Source: Anthoceros angustus
Taxonomy: Eukaryota; Streptophyta; Anthocerotopsida; Anthocerotales; Anthocerotaceae
Assembly: GCA_010909165.1 (NCBI GenBank)
Contig: VJWM01000025.1
Span: 124,001-188,000, forward strand
Direction of reading: 5' to 3'
Length of the DNA stretch: 64,000 bases
Shown here: one piece after another, positions 32,107-43,869 of the stretch
How positions within the stretch are numbered: position 1 is the stretch's first letter
How the letters are laid out: each line of letters begins with the position of its first letter
Translations under genes and position numbers: made by a program
Notes under the pieces: generated by a model
What the model saw: the letters and a program-made list of their open reading frames with translations, nothing else
The model's database searches: none
What the model was told of the DNA's origin: nothing

Positions 32107-32236
32107 ACATCAACTTGCTCAATATGTCACTTCATTAAACAATCAACTTGCTTAGTATGTCACTTCATTAAAATAATCATATGTCACCTCATTAAACAAT
32201 CAACTTGCTCAGTATGTCACTTCATTAAAATAATCA
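32107..32236. repeat. minisatellite of CAACTTGCTxAxTATGTCAC units
   Basis: CAACTTGCTCAATATGTCAC, CTTCATTAAA and AATAATCA words alternate three to four times. No coding potential is seen. Confidence 0.85.
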
Positions 32237-32804
32237 CACTATTCGGCGACAGAGACAAGCTAGCGGGAGACATCTTCATTGAATGTTAGTGCAATGCTTC
32301 AAGCAATATGAACAACTCAGACATGACATACTCCCTCCTCATAAGAAAATAAGCCGCCTTATAACAAAATACTTGGTGGGCCAAATCTCGCAAATCACAA
32401 CCTATGCCATGGCCCTGCCAAAGCATGCATCCATGCCTACGCATAAGTTGCAAGCCATAGTCCATGATATGGGCCTGCTAAAGCGTGCAACTTATGCCTA
32501 CACATAACCTATAACCTATAGTCCATGATATGCATCTGCTAAAGCCTACACCGCATACCTACACATAACCAGGATTGCGGATCTAGTATACCATCTATAG
32601 GGAAAGAAAATCAAAGTGTGTGCAATTATAACACTTGTTGTAATAGTTCAGGAGGATGACCTATTTTGCTTGTTGGTAGAAAATCTTGGTTATTTTACCA
32701 CCACAAAAATCTTGGTTACTGATAATGGCATTGAAGACAACAATGTGAAGTCGCAGTATAGCATCAAACATAGTTTGAGCATTGGATAACGAGGTGTTGG
32801 AAAA

Positions 32805-33100
32805 TTGATGGACATGCATGCAAATGTGGTGAATAGGAAGATGCGTACAAGTTTATACAGCTTGCCTTACAAACAACTTGAATGGCATTCCCACTAGCTT
32901 GTTTGTGACAACAACTATTACCACCACTGTGTACATACAGCTGGCTCTTACAAACAACTTGAGTGGCATTCCCACTAGCTTGTTTGTGACAACAACTATT
33001 ACCACCACTGTGTATATACGTGTATGCAAATGTATCTTCTGAGGGATGGACATCAAGATGGATGTGGTGACATGGGAAGCCGTGAGTAACTCATGTGGAC
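32805..33100 (+). pseudogene. strongly decayed PPR fragment with an internal 80-bp tandem repeat
   Basis: Word order follows the PPR genes of this window: TGGACATGCATGCAAATGTGGTGAA and GAAGATGCGTACAAGTTTATACAGC (compare MYAKCGELEDARQVFDS), GGCATTCCCACTAGCTTGTTTGTGACAAC (compare GIATDLFVDN), and GGATGTGGTGACATGG (DVVTW) near 33060. The middle piece is duplicated head-to-tail (about 32866-32942 and 32947-33021). Gaps and stops leave no frame. It seems to be a relic of the A-C family, 14 kb from copy C. Confidence 0.65.
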
Positions 33101-33109
33101 CAAACAAAA

Positions 33110-33840
33110 TGAAAAGTTGTGTAGGAAGATTTTAGCATATACTTAATAAATGCGTGCCGAATATTTCAAACTAATATTTTAAATACCAAGCCAAGTGTTT
33201 CCAATACAATACCTCTATATTCGCTACCTATCAACATACCAGTAATAAGTTACATTAGAGGGCGAAAGGCGTCTACATTCGCTACCTATCGAAAATACCA
33301 ATAGTAAGCTACACCAGAGGGCGAAAGTTACATATACACAAAATAAATCACGAAACAGAGGAGAAATTTTGCTCAACAAATTGTTTACCAAGCTATGGAA
33401 GAGACCACCCTTGAATAATGGGATATGAGATATAACAAAATATAATATAATAATTATGAAAGATTACATATACAATAACACACAGCTATATTTATATGCA
33501 AAATAAATCAAGCATAGAGAAACACTTTACTATACTATCCACTACTCATACCTAAACTACTCTTAAATGATCATCATGATAAGTATGATCATGATAACAC
33601 ATAGAATTATATCATACAGCGATATCCATATACATAATTAATTAGGTATAGAAAAATATTTACTAAACGGAATCTTTTCCAACCATATATAGATCTACCC
33701 TTGAATAATGATTATGATAATTATGAGAGACAATATAACTATGTAATTATAACATATCATAATACTTATAAAGTGCCATCGCCAATGCAGCCATGATTGA
33801 TATGACAGCCTTAATAAGCTAGCATGACATTCGAGATACG
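33110..33840. other. A+T-rich intergenic DNA
   Basis: High A+T with ATAATTATGA/TATATAAC-type words and no ORF of interest. The pair CATTCGCTACCTATC plus AGTAA(G/A)xTAC plus AGAGGGCGAAAG near 33225-33270 and 33275-33328 is a small two-copy repeat. Confidence 0.6.
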
Positions 33841-33929
33841 TAGTTTATGTGCGATCCATCACGCAAAGCTACTATGCATGACACGGCGATACGGTGTAGC
33901 GCTGTGATGCTCCCCTGTTCAGACCATGA

Positions 33930-34163
33930 AGAACAAGGTCTTGTTTTAACCCTAAAGTTTGGAGAACAAGGTCTTGTTATTACCCTAAAGTTTGGAGCAC
34001 AAAGTCTCGTTATAACCTTAAAGTGTGGGTCTTGTTATAACCCTAAAGTTTGGACTACCCTTCAGGTTCACCCCAAAGCGACTAGGTTACCTTAAAGTGT
34101 GGGTCTTGTTATAACCCTAAAGTTTGGACTACCCTTCAGGTTCACCCCAAAGCGACTAGGTTA
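33930..34163. repeat. compound tandem repeat with CCCTAAAGTTTGGA units
   Basis: Units of about 33 bases (AACAAGGTCTTGTTxTxACCCTAAAGTTTGGA) occur three to four times. They are followed by a 72-75-base block (TTAAAGTGTGGGTCTTGTTATAACC through AAAGCGACTAGGTTA) present twice head-to-tail. Confidence 0.88.
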
Positions 34164-34224
34164 TGGTGCAGCAGTGCGCGGTGCACCGATGACCGCGGGA
34201 AGGTGCATGAATGGTACGGTGGAA

Positions 34225-34257
34225 AGGGTTTAGGGTTAGGGTTTTAGGGTTTAGGGT
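34225..34257 (+). repeat. interstitial telomere-like repeat (TTTAGGG)n, degenerate
   Basis: GGGTTTAGGGTTAGGG, then TTTTAGGGTTTAGGG: about four units of the plant telomere repeat on the plus strand. Embedded in repeats, so an internal tract (repair scar or part of an element), not a chromosome end. Confidence 0.85.
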
Positions 34258-34299
34258 GGAAACGGTGATCTAGTGGCACCCTGGCCAGCAGTTGGTGTA

Positions 34300-37200
34300 G
34301 AGTGCCACCCTACCGTGGCCAACTGTTGTCGCGCAAGGTACAAAACGTATGAAACCGACGCTCGTATGTTTGAGATTTTAAGTAGGCAGCTGTGGAAGAC
34401 CACATGTACACTAATCCCTCTCTGAAGTGTCGGGATGAACGATTTTTTTTGTTTTGGGTGTGTTTGTATAGCAAAGTGCTTTGAGAATCGCCTGGGTAAG
34501 GCCTTTTATACGGGAATGGTCCTTGACCCTTGGTGATAATAATTTTCTTTTTTTCGGACCTTAGGTTTCGACCTTGGATAGGTAGGTCGGAAATAGAGTC
34601 CTTGGGTTTTGGTGATTTTTGGAATATGAGGTGTCTATGTATGCTAGAACGCTCACAATATGCCACAGTTGGGTAGTCAAGTGGGAGGTGGCAGTTCCAC
34701 CACGGTCAAGAACGGACGATGCACTGTGGGAGTTTACAACCCTAGTGGCGGAGCGGGCCGCGCCCGGAGCGCAATCGAGAAGGACACACCAAAGACCGCG
34801 AGGTCGCGACCTGTGCCGACGCCGGAGTGAGGCAGCAGCCGGGGCGCACATGCAACCGCTACCGGGCCGAGCCCTCTTGCATAGAAGGCGCACGCCGCCG
34901 AACGCGGGCGGGCGGGGAGGAAGGAAACCAGGCGGGCGGTAGCGAAGGAGGAAAGAGGCGAGGCAAGAGCGCCAACAAGGGAGTGGAAGAAGCGTGCAAG
35001 GGTGGTGTTCCTTTTCTCACCGCGCAGTGGGTCGAGTTTCTTTTGGGAAACAAGGAGGAAGGAGATGGCGCCCGAGCCGCGAAATCCTCACGCTGGCCCA
35101 ACATGGACCCTTTGGAAGGTGAGAGCAGGTGTGAGCCTCGGAATTTATGGAGAAGAAATGGTGTTCTGACATTGGTGCAAGAGTGCGCCAATTGAGAACC
35201 AGTCGCAAGAGGCGGCGGAGGAAGAGGCCGCAAACTGGATTTGGGGCTCTTCGAGCGGTGTGAAGCATCGAGGATGGGAGCTTGGTAATTGACCCCGGAG
35301 AAAGAAGACCACGAGGCTGCGGCGCTCATGAAGCTGGAGAAGTGAGGGTGAACAATGGATGGGTGACTCGCCAACTCGTGTTCACGGGTGGGATTAGCCA
35401 AGTGGATTTTGTGTTTCTGAGCGGAAGTTGGATCATATGGCGGACCACTTCTGGTCTTTCTTCATGAGGTGGTTAAGGGTACACAAATCGATTGGGGAGG
35501 ATGATCTTTGAAAGAGCCTGTGAGAAGAATTTGCTCTCCCCTTCCCCTCGGCCCTCCTTGATTTCACCTTTTCTAATTCATGTATTCGCATTCCGGGTGT
35601 CTAACGGAGTTGGAAGCTGTGTCTGCCCTTCATAGCTGGAAACCGGTCAGGGAACTCAAGGTAGAGGAGGAGGAGTGTAAGGAGGATTCCGGGAAGGATT
35701 CTAGCAGTTGGGAATGCGCCTCCCTAGAAGATTCGGATGAAGGTGGGGAGGTTTCCAAGGGCAAGAAGCGGAGGGCGGCGACGAACGGGGTCAAGAAGGA
35801 AGGACACAGCAGAAGAGGAACCTGACTACACCTAGGGTCACCAGTCGAAATCGGCAGCAGAACGGGTGAAGGAGGAGAAAATAAAGGAAGCGACAAGTTG
35901 TCCCCTCGTGGAGGAGTCGCCGCTAGGAGAGATTGGAGGCGGAGGAGGCGGTGGCAAACCAACCCCTAGAAGAAGAGGGGTTAGTTTCATAGCCAAGTCC
36001 GCGACGAGCGGACATTTTGGCGACATTTCACCGACCCCTCCAAGTGGAGATAGGTGACACCGCGCGGCGAGAATTGTTGTGGAGGGAATGGGCACGGACA
36101 GCCCAATTGAATCTGCAGCCGACGCCATGGCTGACGCAGCGGATCTCCTCGACCAGGCGACCATGGCTCTCACCGGCCGAGTGTGCACAGGAGAAGTTGC
36201 TCAAGGAAAGTTGGAGGCACAGGCGAGAACAAGGTGGCGAGGAGCGCAGACGGAATGCGGCCCTATGCAAGGCACAGGAGCTAAGGGCCATGTCCACCCC
36301 AGGAGGCCTTAGTGAATCGAGGTCAAGGCGCATGCTACAATTGAGGAGCTTCAAGATGAGGTCTCGCGAGTCCGAGGCGGTGGAAACAATGGCGCCTGGA
36401 GAAATTCAAGAAGTCAAGTGAGAGATACAAGCGAGAGAGATGAAGCTAGGGCCGAGTCAAGAGAGAGGCCAAACCAAGAAAGGCGCACAAGAACGCAGAG
36501 CAAGCAACCACCATGGGAAGTAACCACCACGGTGGCTAAACCGCCACCGTCATGAAGGAGGAACCGAGGTGGGGAAGCCACATGGAGTACCGCAGATGGG
36601 AGGCGGATCCCAAACCAGCCAGCCGGATTGTCCACGGGAGGAGAGGGTAAGGACCGTATCGGCGGTGCTCACTCTAAGCGTGTATGTGGTTGTTGGGACA
36701 GAGGGGCGTAAACCATGGCCGCACATCTTGACCGCCAGTGCGCTACCGCTGTTCCTTCCGAATAGCTGGCGCCTACCCTTGAGTAGTCTTTGGAGGAGAT
36801 GGCGAGGCGGAGGCGAGCATGGAGGGAGGAGCACAGTATGGCATCCGGTGAGGAGGCGGGACAGCGGATGTAGAGGCCAGCGGCGCGCAACGCCCACGGA
36901 AGGCGAGAACAAGGTGGCGGAGGCGAGGTGGAGGTTTTGGGGAAAATCGCTCGGATCGAGGCGTGGCGGCGAGAGGGACTATGGGCCGTAGAGCTAGGGC
37001 AAAGAATCATGAGGCGCAACCGATTTTGCAGCGCGACATCATAGGTCCGGGGTTTCCTTTTGGGGTTAGGGGATAGGGTGTTACGAGGCCGTGTAGTTGG
37101 ATTGGTAGGGGTGCTCGTGGTAAGAGCTACAATTTTAGACATCGAGAGAAGTGAGTCACGAATCAATTTAGATGTATAAGAGACCCTTTGAGTGTCTCTT

Positions 37201-37784
37201 AATGCATTTATTTCGTGTGTGAACTTCCGTATCGAATCCGCGGGTTGATTGAGACGTCGACCGAACGTTCGCACATCGTTTTCTCGTCACAAGAAGACCG
37301 GGAAGATCCCTGGATGGTCGAGAGTGGAGTGGCCAAGCTCCACGTTTGGGACAAAGAATTGGTGAGGGGCGCTACCGGAACGGGGACAAAGGTTGCTGCG
37401 GAAAGTCGGGGTGAGATCGCCGGCGAGTGAATCGCCCAAGTACTGACCGTGCCTCCTCTGTCTCCCTCCTAGGAAGCTGCCCATCAGAACGTGTTTAATT
37501 CTATGAGGGGGGGGTCTGTGTGGCCCGGGGTGAGGTCTGTGTGGCCTGAGAAAGGGGAAGAGAGGGGGTATCCATGTATGGGGAAAGGTTCTTGGCAGAA
37601 GGGGGTGAGCGTGCGTCAGAGGAAGGAAAATGCGCGTTTGAGAAAACGCGAGTGATAGAAAAGGCGGCAAGTGGCGAGGTCGGTGAGGGTCGGCCTGAGC
37701 AGATTTCAGATGGGACGTGGTGCCCACTCGAAGTTCGAGGGCGGACTTCTGTGAGAGAATTAGACCAGTGTGAGTCTAGGTGTG
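34300..37784. other. G+C-rich sequence of unknown origin with degenerate ORFs
   Basis: Plus-strand frames show coding-like composition but no family I recognise: 34827-35195 (GGVPFLTAQWVEFLLGNKEE), 35580-35825 (acidic, EEEECKEDSGKDSSSWE), and 35866-36421 (a Gly run, then an Arg/Glu-rich coiled-coil-like part with AQEKLLKESWRHRREQ). They are in different frames and look like pieces of one broken protein, perhaps gag-like, of an older element interrupted by the gypsy insertion at 37785. No primer-binding site, RT or integrase motif is seen. Confidence 0.35.
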
Positions 37785-38154
37785 TGTGGACTATGGACTT
37801 CCTTGGGGGTAGGAATTAAGTGGGGTTTGTTTTTTGGTAGGTTGGAATAGTAAAATAAGGCGAAAAGGAGAAATAAGCACGGATGGCGCTCGACTGGCTC
37901 GAGTATACTCCGGACCGAGTGAACAGCGTGCCGGAACCACCATGGCAAGACACACGCTGGTATAATCGATAAGTCCGGACCCCACTCGGTCAAAGCAGGA
38001 TAATGCGAAAGTAACTTAGAAGTTGAGTCGTGAGGACAGACTAAGCGGCGCCACGTGGACGGACTGAGTGGAGGTCGGGCATCGGCGAGGCATGCTTTGC
38101 GAGGGGCCGTTATAGCAGTATTCACGCCCGCGCGCGGGCGGCGTGCCAGACGCT

Positions 38155-38240
38155 GGCGGCGTAAGGCCGAGTAAGCGGGCGTAAGGCCGAGTAAGTGGCG
38201 GCGTAAGGCCGAGTAAGCGGGCGTAAGGTCGCGGTAAGTG
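38155..38240. repeat. LTR tandem repeat, GGCGTAAGGCCGAGTAAG units
   Basis: Four copies with 20-23-base spacing in the U3 part of the gypsy LTR. Such U3 repeats often hold regulatory sites; no specific factor can be named. Confidence 0.9.
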
Positions 38241-40250
38241 CTGGAAGGCGATTCTGACAGGAAGAGGCGCCTTCCCGCGGCATTCTCCCAAGGCGCGGTC
38301 GAAGAGGAAGGTCATTTCGCTCAGCGACCTCGAGACAATTCTCGCCCGCAACCCGGCTCTGGCGCTATCTCTTTGGCGCCCGAGGCATCTTCGAGCGGCT
38401 CACTGGCCGGGTTGGAGCTAACGCGAAGAGGGATCGTGTCGGCCGCCGCCAGCCAGCCACAGCAACAAGGGAGAAGAAGGCGATGGCACCAAAAGGCTCG
38501 GAGGTGGGAGCCATGGAACCTCGTGAAAGCGCAAGATTGTGACCCGCGCTATCCGGACTTTGGGCCCCGGCCGGAGGAAGCGGGGAATTAGTCGAGGAGT
38601 GGCACGGATGTGTTCCAGTCGCCCGGACGCTCGACAACACACCGGGTCCGGGAGTTCGCCGGAAGATGTTGGTGGCGGCCAACAAGGAGGTTCGGTCAAG
38701 AACCTCCGGGAGGACGGCGATGGACCTTGGAGGTCCGAGGCGGCCTACAATCGCCCAAAGGAGGAAGAAGGGGCGTGGTTCAGCCTCAAGGCGAGGAAAG
38801 ATAGGGCCAGCAATGCCGTGGCGATGCCGAAGCTCGAACGCAGCTGACAACCAACGGTGGTTGATGCTCAGGCCGGAGCCAGTAAGGCGGTAGTCGGATC
38901 ATTGTCCATTGGAACACTGCTCACCAAGGTGGATCACCTTGGTGATAACTTGCTGGTTCTGCATGCGCGCGCCGGGAAGAGGCGGTGGCGAAGGATTATC
39001 TTCGCCCGGTTGCCGGGAGGTCGCAAGCTAAGGGCGAAGCCCTCGCCATCCGGGCATCCCCATTCTATGGGGACATTTCGAGCTCCCAAGGAGGAGAATC
39101 GGCGCCCGAAGGGGCCGGAGGTGGCGGAGCGTGCAAGGCGCGAGGTGGGGGCCGACCCTCTAAGGCCAAAGCGGACCCGGGAGGAGGACGATCGGAGGAT
39201 CCGACTCCATACGTGAACGGACCCCTCACCACCAGTATGGGAGGCAATCCCGCCTTCCCCTCCCGGTGCTCCCGCAAGGCAGACCCTGACCCAGCTAGCC
39301 CGGCCAGCCCCTTGGCCGAGGCCGACCAAGTGAACCGAAGAGGCGCAAGGCAATGTTTTACCAACGCAAAGACCTCGGACGGTGCACTCCCCCGCCTACC
39401 TGAGTGGCAAGAAGCTGGAGAGGCTGGTAGGAGGGCGAAAGGGACCGCCCAAGGCGGGAGGTCACCGGGCGCACCTTGCACTTGGAGCAGCCTGCCTCTC
39501 GGTGAAGAGGCAAAGAGCTTGCTCCGGACCCCTCACCTCCTCGAGGCCCAGGAGAAAGAGGCGGAAAGGAGCTCGGCCAAAAGGGCCAAGGAGGTGAGCT
39601 CGGACCTCACCACTCCGGACTGAGGTCTGATTAGGTCCGAGAACCCAGTCGGACTTACTCAGGAGACACCTCGAGAAGATAGGGGGCGGGCCTTGAAGGA
39701 GGAGTGGAAGGAGGAAGTCCAACCGACCAACACAAGGGTGGTCGGTGGAAAGGATCGAGACCTAGCGAGATCCGCATGGGGGTCCGGGCGTGAAGACCGG
39801 ACCGTGACAAGTTCGGACCTTGAGGTCCGAACCTAGAGATGAGACCGGACCAGACCGGGACTCGGGAAGAGGCGACTCAGCTCGGGAGTCGAGGCCGGAC
39901 CCGAGGTCCGGGACTCGAAATGAGGAGTCCCTTGACTTACGTTGGGGACCAGACGGTCGGTCCCACCGGACGGGGACCCACTGGGAACGGAAGCACGTGG
40001 TGGTAGCTGGCCGCCGCACCGCCGCCGTAGCCCAACCCGACAGTGATTCCGGAAGAGGAAGGGGTCGCCTCGCGGATCATCCGATTGCGCCGCAAATCGC
40101 CGTGCCGGAGATTGGGCCACCAATCCGGCGGAACCAGGACCTTCCTGCCCCACCGACGAAGGAGATAGGAGGAGGAATAGGATGGTAGGCGGCCGATTAG
40201 GCCGAGGAGCCGCCACCGTAATAGGGGTGTAAAAAGGCCGACCGGCGTAG

Positions 40251-40257
40251 TATAAGA
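40251..40257 (+). promoter_or_regulatory. TATA box of the gypsy LTR
   Basis: TATAAGA about 550 bases before the LTR end, with CTTGGTGTTGATGCC-type sequence downstream. It would put the transcript start near 40280-40290 and make U3 about 2.5 kb. Confidence 0.5.
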
Positions 40258-40427
40258 GAGGGCCTGGTCAATATCTTCCTTGGTGTTGATGCCGCTGCCT
40301 GCGCACTTGTGTCTTCTTGCTAACGTGAGTCCCGAGTCACGAAAGGTGCACGCCCGGAGATTGATGGTCCCGTGACGGACCTAACGTGTTGTGGTGTGTG
40401 CGGGGAAGGGTGGCGGGCGTGAGGCCG

Positions 40428-40515
40428 GGACTCGGGAGTCGAGGCCGGACCCGGGAGGAGGGACTCGGGAGGCGTGAGGCCGGGACTCGGGAGTCGAGGC
40501 CGGACCCGGGAGGAG
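40428..40515. repeat. LTR tandem repeat, 43-45-bp unit, two copies
   Basis: CGTGAGGCCGGGACTCGGGA, GTCGAGGCCGGACCC and GGGAGGAG occur twice head-to-tail. Related words (GACTCGGGAGTCGAGGCCGG) occur already near 39880-39910. Confidence 0.9.
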
Positions 40516-40802
40516 GTCCGGACGTAACCCGCCTTTTTCTAAGACCGATAAGTGTAGTGTGAGTGGAGAGAGGAGCGGACTAGAGGTGCGGTGGCGAGCG
40601 TGAGCGATCTGAGACGTGACAGGTCCTTAAGCGTTTAGCCACGGGCACTGCGGTGAACGTTGCGTGTTAGAGGCGTGAATGTGTGCGTTGGCGAGCGGAC
40701 GCAAAGTGAAGTCATGCAAGCGGCAGCAGACCTCATTCCCTTGAGGAGCGGACTCCTTCCTACGACGGGATTGTGCGGCGCCGGTCGTGTCGCGCCACAT
40801 TT

Positions 40803-40817
40803 TGGCGCTGCCGGGAA
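40803..40817 (+). other. Ty3-gypsy primer-binding site
   Basis: TGGCGCTGCCGGGAA directly after the LTR resembles the TGGCGCCGTTGCCGGGG-type site of plant gypsy (Tat/Athila-like) elements. The exact primer tRNA cannot be fixed from this degenerate copy. Confidence 0.6.
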
Positions 40818-41040
40818 TGAAATCGCCCAGCAAGCGTGGATGCGTGGAGGCGTGAGGTAGTTAAGGGCAATTCTGAGAGAGTCGGACGCCAGATCGCCGA
40901 GCGCCCGAGCGCAGTAACGTGAGAGACGACGAGCTCGGCGAGGACACCACCAATGTAAGCGGTGGAGTTGTCGATCGTGAGGAGGAAGTAGCACCAAGTC
41001 GGTGGTAAGGCGGTTCCTCAACCCTTGCCGATCAGCGGCG

Positions 41041-42250
41041 ATGGCAACAACGTCGACCAAACAAGCGTATTCCCTCTTTGGAGGTAAGAAGGAGAGAGCC
41101 TGAAACCTTCGTGGAGGATGTCGCGGCTTCAACGAGAAGGTTCGATGCGCAGCTCATCCAAATGTTCCCGGGTCCAAGGGGACAGGGCTCGGTATCGGAA
41201 TACCGACCCGTAACTCCCCCGCAACCTTGAAGCATTGAAGGATGCCTTCTTAGAAAGATTCCGTGGAATTGATCAAGAAGGCTACGTCTTGTCAAACTCG
41301 AGAACACAGGCGAGGCAAGGCGGAGAAGTTGGGATCGTACATCGAGCGGTTCTCGCTCTTGGGACCGGCACCCACTCACACTACCATGCGGTGATGCGTT
41401 GGTTCGCGGTGGCTTATCAAGCCAATGGCTACACGGGGCCGCTGGCAGAGAAGGATGTGAGCAAGGCGGTCCGGGCGGCGGAGAACTATGAAGAATCGAT
41501 GCACCAACGACGGCCGAGGACGCCTCCAGGAGGAAAGAAGAAAAAGAAGAAACGGGGGTCGGACTCCGAAGATGAAGAACCCTCGGAAGAGGAGGATGAT
41601 GAGACCGAGGTAGCATCGGAGGAGGAGGAAGAGGACTCTGAAGAAGAATCCGAGGATGTCATGGAAGAAGAAGAACCCCGCCGAAGAATTAAGAAGAAAA
41701 AGCCCGTAGTCAGGCGGAGGGTGGAGAAGAAGGAGGTCATGATGCCCGCAGACGAGAGGTCCACCGACCCAGCCTTTGAAGGAAGTAGCGGGGCTGAGGG
41801 AAGATCTGGAACGGGTAATGAAGAGGGTGGAGGAGTTGACGATCAACCAGGTGAAGGATAAAGAACGGCGTAAGGCGGCCACCACGGTCCGGACTCATCT
41901 GTGGTGTGCGGTGTGTCACCAACATGGGCATTCGAAGGCTAACTGCCCCTCCAGACCCGTGAACCAGGTGGAGTATGACTACGGGGAAGAGTCTGAGGAA
42001 CAGTGGGAGGATGCATACCAAGTGCAAGAAGCACCACCAGGGCCGCGGTATCCCAGGACGATGTACCCTACAGCAGCTGGTCCATCTGTGCATCGACCTC
42101 CGGCAAGACGCATGGGAGCCCCTCGAGAATTCTCGTGGCGTGGTCTCATTGAACTGGGAACCCGGGCACTACTCCAACGTGCGTCCATACCCCACTCGGC
42201 AAGGCAGGGACTTTGAGCGCTGTGGAGATTATGGCGGGGCACATGGCGGG
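41041..42250 (+). pseudogene. Ty3-gypsy gag with acidic tract and zinc knuckle, frameshifted
   Basis: Starts at ATG 41041 (MATTSTKQAYSLFGGKK) and changes frame several times. Recognisable parts: KDAFLERFRGID (41238), a gag-like helical part, a long Glu/Asp tract (SDSEDEEPSEEEDDETE, about 41560-41690), a basic stretch RRRIKKKKPVVRRR, and a CCHC zinc knuckle CAVCHQHGHSKANC (41906-41947), which binds element RNA. The acidic tract before the knuckle is unusual for gag. Frames shift near 41080-41230 and 41830. Confidence 0.8.
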
Positions 42251-42352
42251 CGGTACCTTGTGTCCAATCCTCGTTCGAGGCGGTGCTACGCCACCCCACT
42301 GGAGCTGACGCCACGCCCTCCCTAAGGCGCGCACAAATTGAAGACACAGTGG

Positions 42353-42410
42353 CATCGGAGGAGGAGGAGGAGGAGGAAGAGGAGGAGGAGGAGGAGGAGG
42401 AGGAAGGCGG
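42353..42410 (+). repeat. (GAG)n microsatellite
   Basis: About eighteen GAG/GAA triplets, encoding a Glu run within the frame after gag (42283-42657). Confidence 0.9.
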
Positions 42411-42899
42411 ACTGGAGGTCTTGGAAGTGTCAACCCGAAGCCGCCGAAAGGAGCGAAAGGAAAGGAGACAGTTTAAGAGGAAGAAAAATGGGGATAGCCC
42501 AACGGATACGGAGGACGGAACACTGCAAGGAGGAACCCGCCAAAAGGAGGAGGAAGAGGACTCGAAGAAGAAACCAAAACCACCGGAATGTCGGAGAAGC
42601 GGACTCACCCAAGGCAACACCGCTTCCACGGATGTGGTCAGAAGTGGAGATGCTTGAGGAAGAAGAACCGACAGACCTGAGTGGTCCGACCACCAGGCGG
42701 TGGCAAACCGGAAGGGTCAAGGCGACGTGACGCAAGGAACCACCGCCTTTCAAGGTGGCCGACTTGATGATGGACCAACAACACTTGGTGTCCCTTAGGC
42801 GATTGTTAAAGACAACCCGTATCGGCGAAGTCAGGAGGCCATCGAGGAGACACAACCGAACTCCTTGGCCCGGAAGGGCAAGAACGTGGAGGTAAGGTA

Positions 42900-43080
42900 G
42901 TATCTCATACGGACCCCGGGGCGCCAGTGGTTCAGGTAGAAATTGCGGGGTGTGTGATTAAGAACGTGCCCCTGGACACGGGGTCAGGAGTGAACCTCAT
43001 CACGGAGGCCACCGCAAGACGGGGGTTCACCGCCTTGAGCCATCCACCAAAACCCTCAGGATGGCGGACATGTCACGGCG
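42900..43080 (+). pseudogene. Ty3-gypsy aspartic protease
   Basis: VQVEIAGCVIKNVPLDTGSGVNLI (position of the DTGS active site about 42976-42987), then a degenerate second half. The domain cleaves the gag-pol polyprotein. The frame closes at 43121, short of a full protease. Confidence 0.8.
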
Positions 43081-43869
43081 CGCGCCAGCGGGGGAGTTGT
43101 CCGGAGTCCAAGCCACCATAGCGGGAGCCCCTATACATTAGATTCACATCGACCACGGACCTCGGGGTACGAGGTTGCTAGACTGGCCGGGACTCGCTCG
43201 AGACAAAACTACACTTGGAAGGAAGGAAATACACTTCAAGCCGGACTGGGATCCAAGGTGAGGAAGGGCGGTGGCGATTACAGGTAAGGACACATCTTGT
43301 GGTGAAGCAATAAGCACCATGTAGGGTACACCTCCGCCGAAGACAGTGGGGATGATGAGCGCGAGGATCCGAATGAGGACTACCCTTTTCCAAAAATCTC
43401 GTGGTCCGAAGAAGAAATGGACTACAGGAGGGACACTTTCGGAGTGGAGGTGATCGATTGCTTCAAGTGGAAGTCCTGAGGATAAAAAGGCGGGGAACCC
43501 ACCGGATGAGGAGGACCCCGAAGAAGTGACCCGGTTCACCTCGCATTTAACTCTTCCGAGAGTGGGGAATGCGTGAAGATGAACCGGGGAGGATGATGGC
43601 TTTGAAGGAAGCGGCGAGGAAAGAGGCGGTCAATCGGCGATGTGGAAGGCGTGGAGGTTCGCCTGTGGAAATTCCTAAAATTCCGCAAGGTATGCCATCG
43701 AGTGAAACAAGACCTCACCACGATTGTTGGGGGAAATGAGGTGTTGCTTCAAGGTCACGGACATGAAGGGCATTCAAAAAATAACACCGGATAGATCGAA
43801 GCTGAGCGTGCTCGATTAGGCAAGATAAATCAATCCCAAGCACTCGCTCAAGGTCAAGGAAGTCTGGAT

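Larger units (their letters stand above)
37785..40799 (+). mobile_element. Ty3-gypsy 5' LTR (about 3.0 kb)
   Basis: Left boundary from comparison with 63783-64000: both begin TGTGGACT and share TAGTAAAATAAGGCGAAAAGGAG, AATAAGCACGGATGGCGC and TAAGTCCGGACCCCACTC. Sequence before the two points is unrelated. The right boundary is CA at 40798-40799, directly before a gypsy-type primer-binding site. Ends are TG..CA, length 3015. Open frames inside (for example 38985-39623) have LTR-like G+C-rich composition and no known domain. Confidence 0.7.

Noticed and set aside
34225-34257. Telomere or chromosome end
   Set aside because: Only about four degenerate TTTAGGG units, internal, with long unrelated sequence on both sides.
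38857-39623. ORFs of up to 212 codons inside the gypsy 5' LTR as real genes
   Set aside because: Low-complexity, G+C-rich frames in several phases with no motif; they lie within the LTR bounds and are best explained by composition.
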